In this document: one piece after another, positions 27,684 through 36,900 of the stretch
Layout: the number at the start of each line of letters is the position of its first letter
Position numbering within the stretch: the first letter of the stretch is position 1
NCBI RefSeq assembly: GCF_020103725.1
Contig: NZ_JAHXBG010000008.1
Location: forward strand, 248,001 to 312,000
DNA: 64,000 nucleotides
Direction: 5' to 3'
Source: Hyalangium gracile
GTDB lineage: Bacteria > Myxococcota > Myxococcia > Myxococcales > Myxococcaceae
Notes under the pieces: generated by a model
The model's input: the letters and a program-made list of their open reading frames with translations, nothing else
Told to the model about the DNA's origin: nothing
The model's database searches: none
Program-made: the position numbers and the translations under genes

Positions 27684-28300
27684 CAGGACCGGTTCGTGGA
27701 CAGCGGCAGGGTGCTCAAGAGCTTCTCGGGCGGGACGTAGTACGGATTCTCCCGGAGCACGCCGTCGATGATGGCGTAGGGGTGCGTGCGCAGGATGTCC
27801 ACGATGGTCATGCCGTTGAAGTGGCTGATGTCGTAGACGCAGATCGCCGGCTGCTTCAGCCGGTTGAGGAAGTTGTTCACGAGCGCCTCGTACTCGATGA
27901 GCCGCTCCACCCCCGGCCAGCTCTCGCTCGCCCACTCCATGTGGCCCACGAGCCGCACCCGCGGGAAGCCCTCGGCCAGGCTCGTCCTGATGGCCTCCTC
28001 CACGAGCGCCATCATCGTTTCTCCGTCGAAGCGGTCGTTCTTCAGGTAGGCGTCGTGCCAGCCCAGCACCTCGAGCTGCCCCGTCCGCGTGCAGTCGGCC
28101 GTCGGGATGCCCATGTGCTCCAGGTGGTGCAGGTGCTCGTCCACCTGCTTGGGATTGCAGATGTGGATCGCCTTCTCGCCGGCGGTGATGCCTTCCTGGA
28201 TGTAGGACTGCAGCGCCTCGTACTCCTCTTCGCGCGAGCGCACGAAGGCCGCGACGTGGTAGTGGCGAAGCTTGCTGCCTGCGAGGGTGACGTCGTTCAA
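27683..28300 (-). CDS. MEDS-domain (DcmR-like) sensor protein
   Basis: A 205-residue protein formed by one MEDS domain (methanogen/methylotroph DcmR sensory domain). Visible features are the HYHVAAFVRSREEEYEALQSY start, GEKAIHICNPKQVDEH, GETMMALVEEAIRTSLAEGFPRVRLVGHMEW and the CVYDISHF strand near the end. The domain is related to RecA/KaiC folds and is often linked to histidine kinases. The start was set at TTG 28300 because GGAGG sits 5 bp upstream and the conserved domain begins at about residue 10; the frame stays open upstream but shows no conservation. It is translationally coupled to the hybrid kinase. Confidence 0.8.
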   Translation of the reverse strand: MNDVTLAGSKLRHYHVAAFVRSREEEYEALQSYIQEGITAGEKAIHICNPKQVDEHLHHLEHMGIPTADCTRTGQLEVLGWHDAYLKNDRFDGETMMALVEEAIRTSLAEGFPRVRLVGHMEWASESWPGVERLIEYEALVNNFLNRLKQPAICVYDISHFNGMTIVDILRTHPYAIIDGVLRENPYYVPPEKLLSTLPLSTNRS

Positions 28301-28512
28301 GGGATCCTCCGGGGGGACGGCCACGGGTTGCTCCCAGACTCTGCGGGCGCTCCAGCGAGGTGTTGTGCCTGGGTACAGCTCCCCAGAGGGTAGCGGGTCT
28401 GGTAGAGCTGCCCGCCAGGGGGGGAGCTGCTCGCCATTGCGGCGGACGACGATGACCCAGCCCCACGGGGCAGTTGACCCCAGAGGTTGTGAACGTTCGG
28501 CCGGCCCAACCG
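28301..28512. other. Non-coding gap upstream of the MEDS gene
   Basis: No convincing gene is seen. It should contain the promoter of the MEDS/kinase operon, but no clear -35/-10 pair was found. Confidence 0.4.
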
Positions 28513-28620
28513 TCAAGCGGGAGGCGCGAGCCGCCGCCGGTACCCGGCCGGAGGCACCCCGAGCGCCCGCTTGAACACGCGGTGCATCGTGCGCACGGCC
28601 TCGGCCCGCGGCTGTATGCG
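28513..28620 (-). pseudogene. C-terminal remnant of an AraC-family regulator
   Basis: The last about 35 residues of this minus-strand frame read EAVRTMHRVFKRALGVPP then AGYRRRLA and a stop. This matches the second helix-turn-helix of AraC/XylS regulators (R-T-h-x-R-x-F-K-x-x-x-G-x-x-P-x-x-Y-R-R-x-x). Upstream, the frame no longer resembles the family and the rest of the DNA-binding domain is missing. It therefore looks like the end of a deleted gene. Confidence 0.55.
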
Positions 28621-28679
28621 GACAAGAAGCTGGAGCAGGCGCCATGCTGGAGCATGCGCCGCGCGACTGAGCCCGCGGG

Positions 28680-29360
28680 CTACCGCCCGAGCACGGGGAA
28701 CCAGCGGAACCACTGCGCGTCGATGGGCCGCGTGATGGCGGGCACCCGGCTCCAGTCCTCCCTCCCGGAGCAGGGCTGCCACAGGCCGCGCGTCCCGTCC
28801 CTCGGCAGGTACTGCTCCTCGTAGAGGGAGCGGCTCAGGAAGCGCGAGTCCAGCAGGGCGCTGCACGCCGTCGTGGGGGTGCAGCGGAGGATGGCCTCCG
28901 GCACGGGCTCCGCGCCCACGTGCACGTGGAGCCGCCCGTTGTCGATCAGGTCGTCCTGGCCCATGGCCAGCCGGAAGCGGCCGTCGATGAAGGTCGCCGC
29001 GTGCTCCGGGTTGATGTGGCCGGCGAAGCTCTCGTCCCACAGGAACATCGCCCCGGACAGCGCGGCCAGGCTGAGCAGCGCCGCCAGGCAGTGGTCCTCC
29101 GAGTCCACGAGCATGCCGGACCTCAGCGCGGCGGGGATGCCGAGCCGGACCCGCCACTCCTCCTCGGAGGCCTCCTCGCGCCAGCCCGGCGCGTACGTCA
29201 GCTCCTCCGGGTTGAGGTGCGGGCTGGGCAGGAACCAGCCGCCCGGAAACCCCGCGGCACGCAAGGGGATGGCGGCGCGCCCTCCGCCGGGAACGACCCG
29301 ATCGTAGAGCGCGACCGCTGCCTCATGCAGCACGAGCACGCCATGGAGATGGAAGCCCAC
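28680..29360 (-). CDS. Protein of unknown function
   Basis: About 226 residues, not recognised. The composition is that of a real globular protein: mixed hydrophobic core segments (CLAALLSLAALSGAMFLWDE), acidic stretches, many Trp and Phe, and no membrane helix or signal. The C-terminus is Trp-rich (WSRVPAITRPIDAQWFRWFP). The GTG start at 29360 is weakly supported because no good ribosome site is seen; internal GTG codons are possible. It stands alone between the AraC remnant and the chitinase. Confidence 0.55.
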   Translation of the reverse strand: MGFHLHGVLVLHEAAVALYDRVVPGGGRAAIPLRAAGFPGGWFLPSPHLNPEELTYAPGWREEASEEEWRVRLGIPAALRSGMLVDSEDHCLAALLSLAALSGAMFLWDESFAGHINPEHAATFIDGRFRLAMGQDDLIDNGRLHVHVGAEPVPEAILRCTPTTACSALLDSRFLSRSLYEEQYLPRDGTRGLWQPCSGREDWSRVPAITRPIDAQWFRWFPVLGR

Positions 29361-29388
29361 GGTGTGAGGAGAATGCTCCGTTTCGGCG

Positions 29389-31389
29389 TCAGGGGTTCAG
29401 CTTGTTCTTGAGCGCCGTCACCAGCGAGCCCTGCGGATCATCCCCGCTCAGCTCCCAGATCATCGCGCCGCCCAGATTCTGGGTGTTGATGTAGTCGCCC
29501 TTCACGCCCAGCGAGACGGGATCGTCGTAGCTCACCCAGAGCCCCGTGGAGGGGTTGTACAGGTAGGGCACCAGGGCCTCCGGGTGGCGGCGCTTCACCG
29601 CCGTCGGCTCGAGCGTGTTGCGGATGTAGTAGTAGTCGAACATGCCGCTGGGGCCCGTGGTGTCCCAGTTCCCCCACGCCGGTCCCCACGTCGACTGGTA
29701 CAGGCCGTCTCCCGCCGGGCCCGCCTGCGTGCCCTGCCAGCCGCGGCCGTAGAAGGGCACTCCCACGATGAGCTTGCTGGCCGGCACGCCCGCGGCCAGG
29801 TGCCCCTGCACCGACTCGTGCGTGCTGTCCTGCAGCGAGCGCGCCGGGTTCGACGCCGGGTTGTAGAGCGCCGCGTGGAAGTTCGCCGTCGAGTCCCAGG
29901 CGCCGTGCATGTCGTACGTCATGATGTTGATGTGGTCCAGGTACGCCTGCACCTGGCCCAGCTGGATGTTCGTGTACGCCCTCGGCGCCGAGCCGGTGGC
30001 GATGGTCAGCTGCAGCCCTGGCCGCACCGCATCCAGCTGGCGGCGGAACTCGGCCAGCACCGCCGTGAAGTTCGCCGTGTCCTCCGGCCGGCCCGGCACC
30101 AGGCCGCCCGAGACGGGGAACTCCCAGTCGATGTCGATGCCGTCGAAGATGCCCGCCGCCGCGCCCGCCGGCAGCCCGGGGATGTTGCCGCGGATGTACA
30201 GGTCGATGCACGAGCTGACGAACTCCTTGCGCTTCTCCGGAGTGCTCACGGCGTCCGAGAAGCCGCCGGACCAGTCCCAGCCGCCCAGCGCGATGAGCAT
30301 CTTGAGGTTGGGGTACTTCGCCTTCAGCTTGCGCAGCTGGTTGAAGTTGCCCTTGAGCGGCTGCGTCAGCCCGTCCGCCTGGCCGTCCACGCTGTTGGTC
30401 GCGGTGAAGCCCATCTGGTAGTCCGCCCAGGGGTCGCCCAGCGGAGCGGGGAGGATGCCGCACCGGCCGGCCACCACGTTGCCGAACGCGTAGTTGAGGT
30501 GCGTCAGCTTCGCGGCCATGCCGTTGGTGTCCAGCGTCTTCGCGTAGAAGGCCTTGCCGTACACGCCCCAGCGCACGAAGTAGCCGACGATCTTCTTCGG
30601 GCTCGTCGTGGTGGCGGTGACCGCGGCGCTGGCGGCGGAGCGGTTGCCCGCGGCATCCCGCGCCTTCACCGTGAAGCTATACGTCACCCCCGAGCTCAGC
30701 CCCGTCACGCTGGCGCTCGTCCCCGTCGGCGAGGCCACCGGCGCGGCGTTGCCGTTGAGGAACACCTCGTAGCCGGTGACGCCCACGTTGTCCGTGGAGG
30801 CCTGCCACGCCAGGTCGACGTTCCTGGGCCCCTTGCCCACGACGGTGAGGCCGACCACCGTGGACGGCGGCTGCGTGTCCAGGGGCGGCGGAGGAGGAGG
30901 CACGCCGCCACCGCAGGAGCGCCCGTTGATGGTGCAGCTGATGGGCTCGCTGACGGGCACCGTCCGCGTGCCGCAGAAGCCGAAGGAGGCCTGGGCGCCC
31001 GCGCGGAGCGCTCCGTTCCAGCCCTGGTCCTTCACCGTGTGGAGCGTGCCCTGCTGCGTCCAGTTGGCGTTCCACAGCGAGCTGATGGCCATCCCGGGCA
31101 CCAGCTGGAACGTCACCGTCCAGCTCTTGATGTCCTGGCCCGTCAGGTTGGAGACGCGCATCTCCGCGCAGTAGCCGGTCGGCCACGTCGTGGTCGTCGT
31201 GAAGGTGAAGCCCGTGTTGGCCAGCTCCTGGCGGTGCGTGGTGGTGAGCGAGGGTTCTTCCCGCGAGAGCTCCTCCTCCGAGGACAGCTCGCCGGAGCAG
31301 GCCGGCGCCGTGCCTAGCACCAGCAGGAGACTGAAGAGCAGTGGGGGAGCGACGCGGGCAGAGCGTTGTTGCGTGGAGGTGAGACGCAT
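29389..31389 (-). CDS. Secreted chitinase: CBM2, fibronectin III and GH18 domains
   Basis: A 666-residue exported enzyme. The signal region ends LVLGTAPACSGE, which may be a lipoprotein site. Residues 55-160 form a CBM2 carbohydrate-binding domain (NTGFTFTTTTTWPTGYCAEM, paired Cys, conserved Trp). A Pro-rich linker leads to one fibronectin III domain (about 175-260). The GH18 catalytic domain covers about 268-666, with the DGIDIDWE catalytic motif (Glu as acid), a YFVRWG start and the MTYDMHG strand. It should hydrolyse chitin from fungal walls or other prey. A GC hairpin lies in the leader, and an ECF sigma factor gene is upstream on the same strand. Confidence 0.93.
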   Translation of the reverse strand: MRLTSTQQRSARVAPPLLFSLLLVLGTAPACSGELSSEEELSREEPSLTTTHRQELANTGFTFTTTTTWPTGYCAEMRVSNLTGQDIKSWTVTFQLVPGMAISSLWNANWTQQGTLHTVKDQGWNGALRAGAQASFGFCGTRTVPVSEPISCTINGRSCGGGVPPPPPPLDTQPPSTVVGLTVVGKGPRNVDLAWQASTDNVGVTGYEVFLNGNAAPVASPTGTSASVTGLSSGVTYSFTVKARDAAGNRSAASAAVTATTTSPKKIVGYFVRWGVYGKAFYAKTLDTNGMAAKLTHLNYAFGNVVAGRCGILPAPLGDPWADYQMGFTATNSVDGQADGLTQPLKGNFNQLRKLKAKYPNLKMLIALGGWDWSGGFSDAVSTPEKRKEFVSSCIDLYIRGNIPGLPAGAAAGIFDGIDIDWEFPVSGGLVPGRPEDTANFTAVLAEFRRQLDAVRPGLQLTIATGSAPRAYTNIQLGQVQAYLDHINIMTYDMHGAWDSTANFHAALYNPASNPARSLQDSTHESVQGHLAAGVPASKLIVGVPFYGRGWQGTQAGPAGDGLYQSTWGPAWGNWDTTGPSGMFDYYYIRNTLEPTAVKRRHPEALVPYLYNPSTGLWVSYDDPVSLGVKGDYINTQNLGGAMIWELSGDDPQGSLVTALKNKLNP

Positions 31390-31417
31390 GGGGGAGCCTC
31401 CTGAGAGGGCACGGCGG

Positions 31418-31441
31418 CACCGCCCTTCCGGCCGGGCGGTG
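31418..31441 (-). terminator. Hairpin between the ECF sigma gene and the chitinase gene
   Basis: CACCGCCC, 8-nt loop, GGGCGGTG. It lies 113 bp past the sigma-factor stop and 29 bp before the chitinase start, so it could end the first transcript or sit in the chitinase leader. Confidence 0.45.
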
Positions 31442-31554
31442 GCGCGAAGTGCGCGCTCTGTATTGGAGGCAACGGACCCCGAAATCGGGTCACCACTCTT
31501 TGAGAAAATGAGATGCGCGCGGAGCCGATATGTGCTCGCGAGAAACGTGCGTCG

Positions 31555-32142
31555 TCAGCGGACGGCGTGAGCGGGTGCTTCCTCTTCCGCGGCCAGCACG
31601 CGCAGCGCGGCGCGGCCCAGGCGGAGGCGGCTGCGCACCGTCTCGAAGGGAATGCCCAGCTCGGCGGCAATCTCCGGCACGCTCATCTCCAGCACGTGGT
31701 GGAGGACCAGGGCGTGGCGCTGCTCGCTGGGGATGAGATCCAGGAGCGTCACCAGGTGCTGCCGGTGGAGGTACTCGTCCAGCGGCGCGTCGTCGGAGGG
31801 CACCGCCACCAGCTCCTCCGGCTCGTGGGCCTGTGGCCCGCGGTTGCCTCGCGTGCGCCGGAGCCACTGGAACGTCGTGCGGACCACCACGCGGTCGGCC
31901 CAGGTGCTCAGCAGCGCCTCGCCCCGGTACGTGGGCAGTCCGTGCATCAGCGCGACGAGCGCCTCCTGGGAGATGTCCTCCACGTCGCCGTCGCCGTGCA
32001 CCAGGTAGCGCACCAGGCTGCGCACGCGCGGCAGCAGATCCAGCAGCAGGGCCTGGGTCGCCGCGGGACTCCGGTGAATGGGAGGGCGGGGCAACCGGGG
32101 CACGCGTCCGCTCTCCTCTGCCTCTTGCGCCATACGCATCAT
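31555..32142 (-). CDS. ECF-type RNA polymerase sigma factor
   Basis: About 195 residues. Region 2 (DISQEALVALMHGLPTYRGE, then LSTWADRVVVRTTFQWLRR) and region 4 (LDLIPSEQRHALVLHHVLEM, ELGIPFETVRSRLRLGRAAL) are both clear, with a helix-turn-helix at the end. There is no additional domain, and no anti-sigma factor gene is adjacent, which is unusual for simple ECF factors. Three ATG codons occur in the first six codons; the second has GAGG at the best spacing. The chitinase downstream is a possible target, but no promoter motif was matched. Confidence 0.85.
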   Translation of the reverse strand: MMRMAQEAEESGRVPRLPRPPIHRSPAATQALLLDLLPRVRSLVRYLVHGDGDVEDISQEALVALMHGLPTYRGEALLSTWADRVVVRTTFQWLRRTRGNRGPQAHEPEELVAVPSDDAPLDEYLHRQHLVTLLDLIPSEQRHALVLHHVLEMSVPEIAAELGIPFETVRSRLRLGRAALRVLAAEEEAPAHAVR

Positions 32143-32268
32143 CCCCTCGCCGAGCGTACAACCCGTGAAACCCGGGCACCGGGATTCACAGGGAAAACTC
32201 TAGCGCCGTGGCCGCTTCGCCGCTGCCTGTCCGTGCGATCACTTCGGGGCTCGAAGTTTCCACCGCGA

Positions 32269-32290
32269 GCACACGCGCGCGCGCGTGTGC
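32269..32290. repeat. Perfect 22-bp alternating purine-pyrimidine palindrome
   Basis: GCACACGCGCG followed directly by its reverse complement. Purines and pyrimidines alternate throughout, so it can extrude as a cruciform or form Z-DNA. It lies 127 bp upstream of the ECF sigma start. Confidence 0.7.
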
Positions 32291-32445
32291 GCGGCCCTCG
32301 CGAGCACAGTGAGAGCGGCAAGCTTCATGAGCGACGGAGCACGCGGGTGGGCGTGGCTCGGGCGTCCTGCTCGGATGCGCGTGCGGGTGCGTCGGGGTGA
32401 ACGCACGAGTCCGCACTCGCGCCCGGTCCGGTCGCAACCTGTCCG

Positions 32446-32481
32446 AACTGGTCTGCTTGTCATACCAGTTGGGTACCGGTT
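32446..32481. promoter_or_regulatory. Operator-like repeat, copy 1
   Basis: AACTGGT-N11-ACCAGTT, then GGGT and a third half-site ACCGGTT exactly 11 bp on. The site is nearly identical to the one at 59368. The pattern of an inverted repeat plus a direct half-site at 11-bp spacing is reminiscent of MocR/GntR-type operators. The rest of the 32143-32610 gap holds no gene that can be supported. No start codon follows closely on either strand, so this copy may be a relic. Confidence 0.5.
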
Positions 32482-32610
32482 CGAGCACGGGGTGCCTCCC
32501 GGCTCAGAGGCTGCTGCCCTGGCGCAGGTGCCTGCCTCCTGGGTGCAGGCACTTCTTCGGAACGACCTGGGAGGGTGCCGAGCTCACCCGCCAGGAGCGG
32601 GGCAGAGAGG

Positions 32611-33174
32611 TCAGCTGAGGACCCGATAGCGGACGTAGATGAGACCGTTGTCGAAGGCGCGGTGCTCGAGCCGCTCGAGCTTCAGCGTCTGCCACACCTC
32701 CTGGAACATCGCGGTGCCCCCGCCGACGACCACGGGCACGTAGTAGATGCTCACTTCGTCGATGAGGCCCTGCTTCAAGAAGGACGAGGCGAGCGTGGGC
32801 CCGGAGATGTTGATGTCCTTCTCTGTCGAGGCCTTGAGGCGCCGGAGGTCGTCCGCGGTCAGCTCGCGGACCAGCCGCGTGCGCTTGCTCGTCACCTTCT
32901 CGAGGCTCTTCGAGACGACGAGCTTGTCGGTCTGCTGCCAGAGGAGGGCGAAGTCGCGGTAGTGAGGCTCGATGTTCTCGTGCTGGTCGGCGGTCTCCCA
33001 GAAGACCATGGTCTCGTACATGCGCCGCCCGTAGATGGTCAGGCCTGCGCGCCGCTGCTCCTCCTCGGCGAAGCGGTGCACATCCTCGCTCACCTGGCCC
33101 CAGTCGAAGCTGCCTTTGCGGTCGCTGATGTAGCCGTCGAGCGACGTCATCATTCCGAAGAGCACCTTGCCCAT
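32611..33174 (-). CDS. Dihydrofolate-reductase-like protein (RibD C-terminal domain family)
   Basis: A 187-residue protein with the RibD_C/DHFR-like fold: MGKVLFGMMTSLDGYISDRK, then LTIYGRRMYETMVFW and DINISGPTLASSFLKQGLID near the C-terminus. Members are usually NADPH-dependent reductases of unknown substrate, found widely as small accessory proteins; true folate reduction is unlikely. ATG 33174 has AGGAGGAG just upstream. It is 13 bp downstream of an alpha/beta hydrolase gene and both lie behind an operator-like element. Confidence 0.85.
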   Translation of the reverse strand: MGKVLFGMMTSLDGYISDRKGSFDWGQVSEDVHRFAEEEQRRAGLTIYGRRMYETMVFWETADQHENIEPHYRDFALLWQQTDKLVVSKSLEKVTSKRTRLVRELTADDLRRLKASTEKDINISGPTLASSFLKQGLIDEVSIYYVPVVVGGGTAMFQEVWQTLKLERLEHRAFDNGLIYVRYRVLS

Positions 33175-33187
33175 TTTCGTCTCCTCC

Positions 33188-33757
33188 TCATGAAGCACCG
33201 CGGCCGAAGCCCGGTAGCGTTTCGATGGCGTCCACCACCGCGGCGATGTCGCCATGGGTGAACTCGTGATCGCCGTCGATCTCCCGCGTCGTCACGGTGG
33301 GCACCGCTCGCGCGTAACGAGAGAGATGGTCGAGCGGCACCACGTCATCGCCGCGACCATTGAGCAGCACGATGCGTGGCACGGAGGCCAGCCGCTCGCC
33401 GGCGTTCGGTGGCAGCGCGAACTCCGCCACCTCCCAGTCCGGCGCGTTCCAGAACGGGGCGGCGACACTCACGACGCCGACGAGGCCGCCGGGCACGGGG
33501 TTCTCGGCGAGGTACTTGAGGATGAGCGACCCACCCAGCGAATGCCCGACCAGGGCGAACGGTGGCCTGGCCCTGGCAACGTGCCGGGCGAGCGCCTCGA
33601 GCCATGGGCGCGCCCTGGGCGCGTCCGGGGCCGGCATCAGAGGTGCCTGAAGGGTGTAGCCAGAGGGCAGGGCGCGCTTCAGCCCCGCGACGAGCCGCCC
33701 GCTGCCTTCCAGGTCGCCCTGGGGGCCGGCGCTGTGGATGAACAGGATTTCCTTCAA
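33188..33757 (-). CDS. Alpha/beta hydrolase (RBBP9/YdeN-like)
   Basis: A 189-residue small serine hydrolase. It has an oxyanion region (FIHSAGPQGD), the nucleophile elbow LVGHSLGGS, an acid candidate in NGRGDDVVP and the His in DGDHEFTHGD near the C-terminus. This layout and size match RBBP9/YdeN family hydrolases. The substrate is unknown. It is the first gene of a two-gene operon with the DHFR-like gene, and its start lies 23 bp from a cluster of ACCAGTT half-sites. Confidence 0.85.
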   Translation of the reverse strand: MKEILFIHSAGPQGDLEGSGRLVAGLKRALPSGYTLQAPLMPAPDAPRARPWLEALARHVARARPPFALVGHSLGGSLILKYLAENPVPGGLVGVVSVAAPFWNAPDWEVAEFALPPNAGERLASVPRIVLLNGRGDDVVPLDHLSRYARAVPTVTTREIDGDHEFTHGDIAAVVDAIETLPGFGRGAS

Positions 33758-33779
33758 CGGGGGCCTCTGGTAGCGAGCT

Positions 33780-33827
33780 GCAACCAGTTGCGATGGTGGA
33801 CCAGCTGGTCCTGTGCTGCAACCAGTT
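33780..33827. promoter_or_regulatory. Operator-like repeat, copy 2, upstream of the hydrolase/DHFR-like operon
   Basis: AGCTGGT-N11-ACCAGTT (33803-33827) overlaps the 14-bp palindrome GGACCAGCTGGTCC (33798-33811), and a further ACCAGTT half-site lies at 33783-33789. It sits in the promoter position of the minus-strand operon. Confidence 0.6.
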
Positions 33828-33922
33828 TTTGGCAGACCGGCCCCATGCAGGACGAATCCCGCTCCGGTTACCCCATCAACCTGGAGTGAGGGGCCCGCGC
33901 GAGGCGAGGCCCTGTTCGAGGC

Positions 33923-36900
33923 TCAGGCCCGCTCGCGCCGAGCCCCGAGGCGCCCGAGGAGCGCCAGCAGCAACAGGCTGAAGAGCGAGGCGCCAGGCCC
34001 CGAGCCGCTGCAGCCGCACCCGCTGTCCTCCTCAGGGACAGAGGGGCCGTCGTCCACGCACACTCCATTCTCGCAAGACTGGCCGCCACCGCACTCCGGC
34101 GTCGCGGCGCAGAAGGTGTCGGCGTGGTTGGGGTCCGTCTCGCCCGAGTCGACCTTGCCGTTGTGGTTGGCGTCCTCCTCGCCGTCCTTGCGCCCGTCCT
34201 TGTCCGTGTCCGGCAGGAGCGGAGCCGTGCTCGTCGCCGGATCGGCATCCGCGATGAAGGAGCCGTTGGAGGTGTCGGTGTTGGCGTGGGACGCGAAGAC
34301 CGCCATCTCCGTGCCGTCGAACAGGCGATCGTCGTCACTGTCCGGGTCGAGAGCGTTCGCCCGGCCGTCATTGTCCGTGTCCTCGGAGGGACTCTGCTCG
34401 TTGCCGTCGAGCACGCCGTCGTCGTCCGTGTCCGCATCGCGTGGATTCGTCCCTGTCTGGAACTCGGACAGGTTGGACAACCTGTCGGCATCCGGATCGA
34501 GCGCGCCGTCGCCCGGCTGGGTCGGGTCGAGCCCGTGAGCGACCTCCCAGTCGTCGGCCAGGCCATCGCCGTCGGAGTCCGTGGCGACGGTCACGGAGGT
34601 GGTGGTGCTCGAGCCGCCCAGGGTGACCTTGACGGTGTGGGTGAAGGTCCCGCTCTTGGTGCCAGCGGTGAAGACACCCGAGGCATCGATGCTGCCTCCC
34701 CCATTCACCACCTCCCAGGTGGCGGGGAGCGCGGGGAGCTCGTTGTCGAAGGCGTCGAAGGCCTTGGCGCTGAACGTGACCTTCCCATTCACGGCAACGG
34801 TGGGGTTGAGCGGAGAGAGCGCCACGCGCTGGATGCCACCCACGGTCACGGTGACGGACGTGGTGCCGGTCACTCCGTTGGCCGTGGCCACCACGCTGTC
34901 CGGATAGGTGCCAGGCACCTGCGTCGCGGTGAAGACGCCGTCCTGGGTGATGCTGCCGGCTCCATTCACCACCGACCAGACGGGAGTGATGGGCACCACG
35001 TTGCCGTCCGCGTCCTGGCCCTGGGCGCTGAACTGGCGCACGCTCCGGGGCTCCACGGTGAGAGCGGCGGGAGACACGATGATGCGTGCCAGCGCGCTGG
35101 CGGAGATCGTCACGTCGGCCGAGCCGCTCACGCCGCTCAGCGTCGCCGTCACCGCGGACAGGTAGGAGCCCGAGGCGTTGCCGGCCGTGAAGAAGCCCGT
35201 CGCATCGATGGTGCCCGCGGTAGCAGGGAGGACCGCCCACGTCGGCGTGCCGGAGACGGTGTTGCCCCACGCGTCGGTCGCGGTGACGGTGAACTGGCGC
35301 GTGCCGCGAACCGGCAGCGTCACGGACGCGGGGGTCACCGCCACGTTCTGGACCGGGCCCGGGTTCACCGTGACGGAGGCCGTCGCGGACAGAGAGCCGC
35401 TCGTGGCCTTGACCGTCTGCGCGAAGGTTCCGGCCACGGTACTCGCGGTGAACAGGCCGGTGGCGTCGATGGAGCCTCCACCGTTGGCGACGCTCCAGGT
35501 GACAGCGGCAGGCACGACGTTGCCGGCCGAGTCCCTGCCCGTGGCCGTGAACTGCTGGGTGCCCTTGATCGCGAGCGTCGCGCTGCCGGGCGTCAGCTCG
35601 AGGCTGGCCAGGGCGCCCGGCTGGACGGTGACGCTGGCGAGGCCCGAGACGCCGCCGCTGGAGGCCTTGATGGTGTTGGTGAAGGTGCCCGGCGTGGTGC
35701 CCGCGGTGAACAGGCCGCTCGCGTCGATGGCTCCGCCGCCATTGACGACGCTCCACGTGATGGCGGCGGACACGGTGTTGCCGGCCGAGTCCCTGCCCGT
35801 GGCGGTGAACTGCTGCTCGCCGCTGATCGGCAGGGTGGCGGTGTTGGGTGTCACCGTGATGCTGGCCAGGGCGCCGGGCTGCACCGTGACGGTGGCGAAG
35901 CCGGAGATGCCATTGCTGGTGGCCTTGATGGTGCTGGCATAGGTGCCAGGCGTGGTGCCCGCGGTGAAGAGGCCCGTGGCGTTGATCGTTCCGCCGCCGT
36001 TGACGACGCTCCAGGTGACGGAGACGGACACGGTGTTGCCCGCCGAGTCCTTCCCGGTCGCGGTGAGCTGCTGCGTCCCGTGGATGGGCAGGGTGACCGA
36101 GGAGGGGGCTACCTCGACGCTGGCCAGGGCGCCGGGCTGAACGGTGACGGTGGCGAAGCCGGAGACGGTGCCACTGGTGGCCTTGATGGTGTTGGTGAAC
36201 GTGCCAGTCGTGGCGCCCGCGGTGAACAGGCCCGTCGAGCTGATGGAGCCACCGCCATTGGCGACGCTCCAGGTGACGGAGACAGGCACGGTGTTGCCCG
36301 CCGAGTCCTTACCCGTCGCCGTGAACTGCTGCGAGCCGTTGACGCCCAGCGTCGTGGTGTCGGGCGTCACCTCGATGCTGGCCAGGGCGCCGGGCTGAAC
36401 GGTGACGCTGGCGAAGCCCGAGAGCGTGCCACTGGAGGCGCGCACGGTGTTCACGAAGGTCCCCGGCGCCGTCCCCGCGGTGAACAGGCCCGTCGAGTTG
36501 ATGGAGCCGCCGCCATTGGCGACGCTCCAGGTGACGGAGACAGGCACGGTGTTGCCCGCCGAGTCCTTGCCCGTCGCCGTGAACTGCTGCGTGCCGTTGA
36601 TGGACAGGGTGGCGTCGCTGGGCGTCACCTCGATGCTGGCCAGGGCACCCGGCTGAACGGTGACGGTGACGAAGGCGGAGATGGCGCCACTGGTGGCCTT
36701 GAGGGTGTTGGTGAAGGTGCCCGGAGTGGTGCCCGCGGTGAACAGGCCGCTCGCGTCAATCGCTCCGCCGCCATTGACGACGCTCCAGGTGACGGAGACA
36801 GGCACGGTGTTGCCAGCCGAGTCCTTGCCCGTGGCGGTGAACTGCTGCGTGCCGTTGATGGACAGGGTGGCGGGGGAGGGGGTCACCTGGATGCTGGCCA

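Noticed and set aside
32611-33174. The DHFR-like protein as a folate-pathway dihydrofolate reductase
   Set aside because: The sequence is of the RibD C-terminal-like family common as accessory reductases, and no folate genes are nearby.
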